Source: an uncultured Muribaculaceae bacterium (lineage in GTDB: Bacteria; Bacteroidota; Bacteroidia; Bacteroidales; Muribaculaceae). From it: 39,046 nucleotides of DNA. Positions 33,758 to 39,046 of the stretch are shown one piece after another. Under the pieces are notes generated by a model. The model worked only from the letters and a program-made list of their open reading frames with translations. It was not told where the DNA came from and did not search any database. Position numbers and translations under genes: made by a program. Each line of letters opens with the position of its first letter. The stretch's first letter is position 1. The stretch lies in assembly GCA_944321725.1 (NCBI GenBank), contig CALUMI010000025.1:1-39046 (forward strand), written 5' to 3'.

Positions 33758-34120
33758 CTAATTTGTTTTAAGTGTCTTAAATGACACTATGTAAAGAGTT
33801 ACGCCTATGGCTGTTGCCGCGAAGATTATACGGAGCCATGCCGCGTGGAACAGTATGGAGCAATAAATCAGCGTTGTCCATAATAATGTTATCGATATTA
33901 TTTTGGCATGTAGCGGTATTGCCCGTTTTTCCATGAAATTTCTTAAGTACGGACCGAGCAGCCGCTGATTTAGCAGCCATGAATACAATTTGTCGGAGCT
34001 CTTTAAAAACAAGGCGGCAGAAAGCAATAAGAAAGGAGTGGTGGGCATGATTGGAATGAATATTCCTAACATGCCCAACGCTGTAAATATACATCCGAGT
34101 GTGATGTAGATGTATCGCAT
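33758..34120 (-). CDS. DUF454/YbaN-like inner-membrane protein
   Basis: A 120-residue protein with the DUF454 (YbaN) arrangement: a first hydrophobic pair, the G-x-F-x-P-x-x-P-T-T-P-F motif (GIFIPIMPTTPF at 19-30), a cytosolic basic stretch (FMEKRAIPLHAK), and two further membrane spans. Function of the family is unknown. Its ATG overlaps the stop of the coiled-coil gene by one base (TAATG type), so translational coupling is likely. It is the last gene of a three-gene operon with the coiled-coil protein and the double-receiver/PPDK_N protein. Confidence 0.9.
   Translation of the reverse strand: MRYIYITLGCIFTALGMLGIFIPIMPTTPFLLLSAALFLKSSDKLYSWLLNQRLLGPYLRNFMEKRAIPLHAKIISITLLWTTLIYCSILFHAAWLRIIFAATAIGVTLYIVSFKTLKTN
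33771..33788. terminator. Weak hairpin at the convergent tail of tamA and the DUF454 gene
   Basis: Arms AGTGTC (33771-33776) and GACACT (33783-33788) with a 6-base loop, inside the 3' end of the DUF454 gene. It is short and has no good T-run, so termination is only a possibility. Confidence 0.25.
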
Positions 34121-35550
34121 TAAAACAATTCCATTTGCGAAGGAGCGTTATGTCTTTTTTCGGATGGTGTTTTTACTTTATTGTCCTGTTCCGGCTCATC
34201 TTCAAGATTTATGGGAATTTCCGATGTGGGAGGCGTTGGCATAAGCCAATCGGAATAGTCTGCCGCATAATCGATTGCCGACACTTTGCGTCGTTCTTTT
34301 ATCGCGTTTTCTTTTTTGTTTGGTTTTGCGCTTTTTTCGTCGTCCTCGTCGAATAGCACAACTTTTTCTTCACGGCGCTTTTTTAATTGTTTCTCTATTT
34401 CTTGGTTTTTTGTGGAAAGTTGCTCTATTTGTTGGCGTAATTTGTTTTCGTTGTTTTTTTGGTTCTCTATTTCTTGTTCTTTTGCCGCTATTTGCCGGTT
34501 TAAAGTTTTTATTTCGTTTGAGTTATATTCTTTGGCTTCGTTTATTTTCTCTTCCGATTCGGAAAGTTGTTTTTCTAAAGTTGCTATAGTCGATTGAAGG
34601 GAGCTTATCTCGTTATTTTTAATTTCGCATTCTCGGCGTATGCGGTCCAATTCGTCTTGCCAAGCAGTGTTGTTTTCTTTGGCTGTGTTAAGCTGCTCTT
34701 TTAATGAGTATGTGTTGTCTGTAAGTTCCGTTATTTCATTCTGCAGAGTTTCAATCAGCTTTTTCTGGTCATTGGTGCCTGAAGATTCGAAAGCTTGCAG
34801 TTTCTCGCTTAACGATGTGTTTTCTTCGCTTTTTGATTTTAATGCCTCTTTCAGTTTTGCGATTTCAGCTTCGGCTGTGTTTTTTTCTTTATATAAAGTG
34901 TCGTTCTCTTCTTTTAGTGAGTTGACTGTTTCTTCATTGACTGAAGAAACTTTCAGCTTGTTAATCAGGCTTTTGCATTCCAATTGGAATTGTTCGCGCT
35001 CAGCTTCGGCTGTTGCCGCTTTATTGTCGGCTTGGGCCAACTGTTCTTTTAAAGTGTTTCTTTGCCGGTCAAGGCTCGTTATCCTGTTCCGCAACTCATC
35101 GTTTTTGGCTTTTAATTCAGCAATTTGGTTGCCGAGCGTTACGGCTTGTTGCTCCAAGTTGATTCTGTCGGCTTGCCATTGGCTTTTTGCTTTTATGCTG
35201 ATTTCTTCTTTTATTTCAGTGGTGTACTTTTCAAATGCTTTTCCGAATGATTGGCGTACATAGTTTTTTTCGGCTTCGAGGTCGATAAATTTTTTTATAT
35301 AGTCGGGCAGGCCGGCATTTAATATGTCTGTTATTTTTACGACTATTTCTTCATCGAGCGATTTGTCGATGGAGATTTCAACGTTTTGTTCCTCGTTTTG
35401 TGGAGGCGTGCCGCCTGTGTCGGACTCCGGATTATTATCCTCTTCCTTTTTAAACGGATTTATATATGGTGTATACTCGTTTTGCTCTTTATCTGTATAT
35501 TCTTCGTTTGAGAAGCCGAATACGTTTTTTAGAAAATTGAATGCGCTCAT
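34120..35550 (-). CDS. Coiled-coil protein with C-terminal QMELF tail
   Basis: A 476-residue soluble protein that I do not recognise as a named family. Residues 1-110 are acidic and partly ordered (NVEISIDKSLDEEIVVKITD, then a predicted helical region to about 110). Residues 112-397 form a long, almost unbroken coiled coil rich in Glu, Lys and Asn with heptad leucines, like SMC- or myosin-type rods but without ATPase heads. A charged linker (FDEDDEKSAKPNKKENAIKE) leads to a small segment YAADYSDWLMPTPP and an acidic, proline-containing tail ending SQMELF. The last five residues fit the bacterial beta-clamp-binding pattern Q-x-x-L-F. It follows the double-receiver/PPDK_N gene by 18 bases and overlaps the DUF454 gene by one base. 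It may be structural or a scaffold; function is unknown. Confidence 0.75.
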   Translation of the reverse strand: MSAFNFLKNVFGFSNEEYTDKEQNEYTPYINPFKKEEDNNPESDTGGTPPQNEEQNVEISIDKSLDEEIVVKITDILNAGLPDYIKKFIDLEAEKNYVRQSFGKAFEKYTTEIKEEISIKAKSQWQADRINLEQQAVTLGNQIAELKAKNDELRNRITSLDRQRNTLKEQLAQADNKAATAEAEREQFQLECKSLINKLKVSSVNEETVNSLKEENDTLYKEKNTAEAEIAKLKEALKSKSEENTSLSEKLQAFESSGTNDQKKLIETLQNEITELTDNTYSLKEQLNTAKENNTAWQDELDRIRRECEIKNNEISSLQSTIATLEKQLSESEEKINEAKEYNSNEIKTLNRQIAAKEQEIENQKNNENKLRQQIEQLSTKNQEIEKQLKKRREEKVVLFDEDDEKSAKPNKKENAIKERRKVSAIDYAADYSDWLMPTPPTSEIPINLEDEPEQDNKVKTPSEKRHNAPSQMELF

Positions 35551-35568
35551 ATTCTAAGAGTTTTTTTG

Positions 35569-38529
35569 TTAACATTCCGGTTTTAATACTATCCCTAATC
35601 CTGATCGACCATTGATGCTGATTATAAGCGGTTTGTCAAAATGGATTATTCTAATATAATCTGATTCATAGACAGAGTTTAAACTGTTCAAATACTCAAT
35701 GTCGTATATAGAGTTGTTGTCATGACGGTCAATCGTGAAATATCCTACGCCAAACGATGTCAGGTTATGGAAAAAGTGGGTTCCTTGGCTGGGCTCTATC
35801 CGATAATTGGGCAGAGATGCCTCTACAATCAGCCGTGCCGACGAAATATGCGGCCATTTTACAGGTATGCCAAGCGCGGGGTCGCTTGATCCCCAACGTC
35901 CGGGCCCGATTAATATGTAGCTTTCTTCTTTTTCCGTAAAATTGCGGTTTATTTTTTCGATTTCCCGGGCTATCAGGCTGTTGTTGAATGATGAGAAGTT
36001 TTCTGTTTTCACGTAAACAATATCTTTTACGTTGTCCATAGTGCCATGTCCCAACGCGGTATTGCTTTTTAATATAAGTTTTGAGTCGTCGGTATCCATT
36101 ATTTTTTCATCGAGCATCTCCTTGCGGTCTACTATGGGGCGTATTTGCAGCCAATACACAGAGCCTTTGCCGCTGTCTGTTATGTTGATGTTGCCGGCAA
36201 ATTCTATTTCTACAGGCCGGCGCATTTCTCTTTCGCCTTCGGAAAGCATAAAATCGATTATCTCGGATAGCGGGAATACTTTGTGTTGTAATACATTGGC
36301 AAAAGTTACAACTTTTCTGCCGTTGCCATAATCGCTGTCCCTGATTATTTGGTCTTGTGGGTCGAATGTCGAAACCATGTATTTCAGCGCTCCGCTTTTA
36401 GCCGCGTCTTGTATTCTTATGTGTTTTATATTGTCGCCGTCATTTGTGCTGAATTTGTTGTCCAAGTCTTTTAGTGACAAGGCGTAAAATTGCGTTTGCG
36501 TATCTCTTAAAGCCAAATCAAGTGTGCTTGTCTGCAATATTTTGTCGGAATGGCGTGGTGAGAACCGTAATGCCAATCCTCCGTCGACAATGTATTTGCC
36601 TAATCCAACCGCTATTTCCGCCACGCCGTCTTCTTGCTGCTCGTCGTTTATGGGGTAATAGTTTAACGAGCGTCCGACTCCGGAAAATGACGGATAATAA
36701 AATCCGTCGCGTTCTTCTCCGACAACCTCTTGGATTATAATGGCCATTTTTTCTTGATCGATGAGATTGCTTGTAGCGGTCATGTATGCTTTGCTGTCGG
36801 CATAGAATACAGAGGCGTAAACGCTCTTTATTGCGTCGCTCAACAGCCTTAGCATCTCGTATTTATCATCTAAGCGTGGAATCATGTATGTGGAATAGAT
36901 CCCGGCAAATGGCTGATAATGGGAGTCTTCAAGGAGGCTTGAGCTTCGTATGGCCAAAGGTTTGTCGACCACTTCAAACAATGCGAAGAAATCTTCTTTT
37001 AAATAGCGTGGCAGGTTTGCCTCTAAAAATGTCGACAGGATTTGCTCGTCAGGCATATCCGATAATGCGCACGGATATAAATTGTTTTCCTCCATGAACT
37101 CGTCGAATATATCTGTGCAAAGCACTATGGTGCGCGGAATGGAGAGTGTGGCTCCGTTGAAGTTGTCGCAAATAGGGTACTTTTTGATTATCGAGTCAAT
37201 AAACGCAAGGCCTCTGCCTTTGCCTCCTAACGAGCCTTGCCCGATTCGAGCGAAATTGGAGTAGTAGTCAAATCTGTCTTTTTTGAATATGGCCACGACT
37301 CCTCTGTTTTTCATCTTTCTGTATTTTACGATTAGATTGAAAAACAGTTGTTTCACTTTTGGCGCTTCTTCGATATCTCTGAACCTGTGGGCTTGGATGA
37401 TTTCCGCTATCGGGAACATTGCCCTTGAATACAGCCATCTGGATATGTCGTTTCTTGACGCGTGATAGAGCAGTGACTCGGCCGGAATTTTGAATATGTT
37501 GTCTTGAAATTCTTTGAGATTGTTAATGCGCATCACTTCTTCTCCGGTTTCCGGATTTTTGATTATGAAAGCTCCGAACCCGAAATTATTGTAGATGGCA
37601 TTTCCCAAGTCTACAGGAAATTTTTTGGAATTTTTGTCTAAGAACGTTATGCCTGATTTTTGCGCGTAGATGGCATTTTCCGACTCTGATGATTCCAATA
37701 TGATTGGGACATAAGGGTCTTGCTTCTTTATTTCTTGAGTAAGTTGGATGCCGGCATGTTTGTCTTTTTCTCCGTTATGGTTAAACGAAATATCGGAGAT
37801 GATTCCTAATATGTGGTTTTTATATTTTTCGTAAAGACTTTCGGCTTCTTCGTATGTTCTTGCTAACATCACTTTGGGGCGTCCGCGCATACGCAGCATT
37901 TGCTCATGCTCGTTCAGCGCCTCGGTTGAGAATATGAGTGATTGTTTAAGTAAGAATTTATATAAATGGGGCAATACAGACGAGTAGAATCTGACAGAGT
38001 CCTCCACTAAAATTATTGTTTGCAGCCCGACTTCGAGTATGTCGTTGTCGGCATTCATTTTGTCTTCCAACAGCTTTATGATTGCAAGAAGCAGGTCTAC
38101 GTTGCCAAGCCAGCTGAACACATAGTCCACACCTGAAAAATCTTCATTGGCAAGTCTTCGGGATACTTCGCGCGAGAATGGCGTCAATACGACAAAAGGA
38201 ATCTGGGGATATTTTTCTTTGATGTTTTTGGCTTCGCGAAATGTTTCGCCTATGTCTAACCCCGGCATCGCGATAATCAGATCATAATTTTTTGTTTCCA
38301 ACGAATTATAAGCGTCGGAGTAGCTGCTTGCTTGGTTTACGCGGGGAGGTGAACTTAAATTAAGTGAGGTATATTCGAAATACAGTTGCTCTTCTACCCG
38401 CCCGTCTTCTTCCATCATGAAAGCGTCGTAGGGAGATGCTATGAGCAGAACATTGTGTATGCGGCATTGCATCAAGTTTTGAAAGGCAGTGTCGCGCAGA
38501 TATAATTGGCTTAATTTGGCTTCGTTCAT
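35569..38529 (-). CDS. Double-receiver/PEP-synthase-like ATP-binding protein
   Basis: A 986-residue cytoplasmic protein with three parts. Residues 24-155 form a degenerate receiver-like domain: no acidic pair near VLLIAS, and Ala87 where the acceptor Asp would be. Residues 170-315 form a second receiver with full chemistry: Glu176/Asp177, acceptor Asp246, Ser280/281 and Lys299. Residues 425-800 match the ATP-grasp (PPDK_N) domain of PEP synthase and pyruvate phosphate dikinase: IGQGSLGGKGRGLAFID, LAIRSSSLLEDS, FAGIYST, IIIQEVVGEE, PVEIEFA and WLQIRPI. No swivelling phospho-histidine domain and no PEP-binding barrel follow. Instead there is a C-terminal domain (about 870-986) with LIGPGRWGSSDPALGIPVKW and EPSQGTHFFHNLTSFGVGYF. 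The reaction is therefore unknown. First gene of an operon with a coiled-coil and a DUF454 protein. Confidence 0.85.
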   Translation of the reverse strand: MNEAKLSQLYLRDTAFQNLMQCRIHNVLLIASPYDAFMMEEDGRVEEQLYFEYTSLNLSSPPRVNQASSYSDAYNSLETKNYDLIIAMPGLDIGETFREAKNIKEKYPQIPFVVLTPFSREVSRRLANEDFSGVDYVFSWLGNVDLLLAIIKLLEDKMNADNDILEVGLQTIILVEDSVRFYSSVLPHLYKFLLKQSLIFSTEALNEHEQMLRMRGRPKVMLARTYEEAESLYEKYKNHILGIISDISFNHNGEKDKHAGIQLTQEIKKQDPYVPIILESSESENAIYAQKSGITFLDKNSKKFPVDLGNAIYNNFGFGAFIIKNPETGEEVMRINNLKEFQDNIFKIPAESLLYHASRNDISRWLYSRAMFPIAEIIQAHRFRDIEEAPKVKQLFFNLIVKYRKMKNRGVVAIFKKDRFDYYSNFARIGQGSLGGKGRGLAFIDSIIKKYPICDNFNGATLSIPRTIVLCTDIFDEFMEENNLYPCALSDMPDEQILSTFLEANLPRYLKEDFFALFEVVDKPLAIRSSSLLEDSHYQPFAGIYSTYMIPRLDDKYEMLRLLSDAIKSVYASVFYADSKAYMTATSNLIDQEKMAIIIQEVVGEERDGFYYPSFSGVGRSLNYYPINDEQQEDGVAEIAVGLGKYIVDGGLALRFSPRHSDKILQTSTLDLALRDTQTQFYALSLKDLDNKFSTNDGDNIKHIRIQDAAKSGALKYMVSTFDPQDQIIRDSDYGNGRKVVTFANVLQHKVFPLSEIIDFMLSEGEREMRRPVEIEFAGNINITDSGKGSVYWLQIRPIVDRKEMLDEKIMDTDDSKLILKSNTALGHGTMDNVKDIVYVKTENFSSFNNSLIAREIEKINRNFTEKEESYILIGPGRWGSSDPALGIPVKWPHISSARLIVEASLPNYRIEPSQGTHFFHNLTSFGVGYFTIDRHDNNSIYDIEYLNSLNSVYESDYIRIIHFDKPLIISINGRSGLGIVLKPEC

Positions 38530-38549
38530 TTATTGAATGGTTTACACGA

Positions 38550-38557
38550 CAAATTTA
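38550..38557 (-). promoter_or_regulatory. -7 element of the double-receiver operon
   Basis: TAAATTTG on the minus strand matches TAnnTTTG, 20 bases above the start codon of the 986-residue protein. No good -33 TTTG at the usual distance. Confidence 0.45.
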
Positions 38558-38626
38558 GTGAAATTTTAATGAATTAAGCCTTATGGCACGGATAATAGTG
38601 TTATCTTCGTGTGATAATTTATTATT

Positions 38627-38934
38627 ATGGAAAAATTAATTTTGATTTTTGTCTTTTCATTCCTGTTCGTTTCAGCCTCTGTTTTTTATGGAGTGGAAAT
38701 TACGGAAGAAAATTATCTGAAAGCAGATCTTTTCTGATTTTTTGCAGGATGATAGTCCTATGAAGATTGTCTATGGTACGCAGGCCACACCGACTTGTTT
38801 CTTTTTTTGATGAGCGGTATATTGTTAAGGTGAAGTCTGTAGGCCTTGACGAAAAGCGGTTCAATAAATATTTATATTGTTATTTCTGTTGGGGTGTAAG
38901 TTTGTTAGAAAAAATAGATTGCTCTATTCGCTGA
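38627..38934 (+). pseudogene. Small exported-protein gene broken by two frameshifts
   Basis: ATG at 38627 opens a frame with a signal-peptide-like start (MEKLILIFVFSFLFVSASVF) and reaches TGA at 38735-38737 after 36 codons. Shifting by +1 near 38731-38733, in a TTTT run, gives a frame reading SDFLQDDSPMKIVYGTQ to ATPTCFFF, which stops at 38808-38810 in a run of seven T. A second +1 shift there continues DERYIVKVKSVGLDEKRFNK to a TGA at 38932-38934. Joined, this is one plausible protein of about 102 residues, including a charged middle and cysteines near the end. Both breaks fall in T-runs, where insertions happen by slippage or by sequencing error. The family is not recognised. Confidence 0.5.
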
Positions 38935-38990
38935 ATATTAGGAGGTTGATCTGTTGGCGTTTAAAAAATCTGAAAAAAGTTGGGATAAAA

Positions 38991-39023
38991 TTTGGAGTGA
39001 GAGGTGTTTTGTGTGTACTTTTG
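38991..39023 (+). promoter_or_regulatory. Strong promoter leading out of the window
   Basis: TTTG (38991-38994), 21 bases, and TACTTTTG (39016-39023) match the Bacteroidetes pattern. Directly after it, the sequence TTTGC-AGTC-GCAAA (39020-39033) makes a small inverted repeat near the expected start of transcription. The product lies beyond the window. A stable RNA or ribosomal gene would fit such a sequence, but nothing here proves it. Confidence 0.6.
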
Positions 39024-39046
39024 CAGTCGCAAAGCCGGTCGGGCAA

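Noticed and set aside
34380..35260. Apparent long open frames on the plus strand opposite the coiled-coil gene
   Set aside because: They translate to Ser/Phe-rich shadow sequence caused by Glu/Lys-rich codons on the real strand; no start signals or family features.
35569..38529. Annotation as PEP synthase (ppsA)
   Set aside because: The phospho-histidine swivelling domain and the PEP-binding barrel are absent, so the normal reaction cannot be carried out by this chain alone.
38530..39046. Possible tRNA or other structured RNA near the end of the window
   Set aside because: No cloverleaf arms or T-loop sequence found by eye; only a small inverted repeat at 39020-39033.

Overview
The window looks like chromosome of a Bacteroidales bacterium, possibly Muribaculaceae or a relative; the family is my inference and the order is fairly safe. 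Three things point there. Many promoters fit the Bacteroidetes form TTTG-N19..22-TAnnTTTG. Start sites mostly lack a Shine-Dalgarno sequence. The gene content is typical: Omp85-family lipoproteins, a TamB homologue, a gyrA plus TPR-protein pair, and a C-terminal fragment resembling a type IX secretion tail. No insertion sequence, phage gene, CRISPR array, rRNA or tRNA was recognised. Most of the window is core chromosome.

Layout. 1-146: tail of a secreted protein, then a terminator. 344-2525: manA and a probable carbohydrate porin in one transcription unit. 2522-3556 (-): apbE, convergent and overlapping the porin by 4 bp. 3702-4280: DJ-1/PfpI protein. 4375-4878 (-): guanine deaminase. 4990-5757 (-): LuxR-type regulator, divergent from a DUF1349 lipoprotein (5912-6637). 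6737-7114 (-): HxlR regulator, divergent from an exported MBL-like protein (7359-8198), with shared operator-like repeats between them. 8249-11725 (-): four-gene operon of 2-hydroxyacid dehydrogenase, Cys-tRNA(Pro) deacylase, aroC and a radical SAM protein. 11865-14594 (-): prs and a cytoplasmic GH13 enzyme. 14699-18964 (-): htpG and a ClpC that lacks the usual N-domain. 19172-22994: gyrA and a periplasmic TPR protein. 23082-26104 (-): HAD phosphatase and a TamA/BamA-like lipoprotein. 26264-33752: VanZ-like protein, a giant TamB homologue and a second TamA/BamA-like lipoprotein, in one tight operon. 33758-38529 (-): DUF454 protein, a coiled-coil protein ending in QMELF, and a 986-residue double-receiver/PPDK_N protein, in one operon. 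38627-38934: a small decayed gene. 38991-39023: a strong promoter aimed out of the window.

The best candidate for an under-described system is the 33758-38529 operon. A protein with two receiver-like domains fused to the ATP-binding half of PEP synthase/PPDK lacks any recognisable phospho-histidine or PEP-binding domain. It is co-transcribed with a coiled-coil protein whose last residues resemble a DNA sliding-clamp-binding motif, and with a small membrane protein. Other points worth attention are the N-domain-less ClpC, an in-frame remnant coding tail after the gyrA stop, the double Omp85/TamB cluster, and the HxlR divergon.

The only stretch over 300 bases without an intact gene is 38530-39046. 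It holds the decayed gene and the outgoing promoter.
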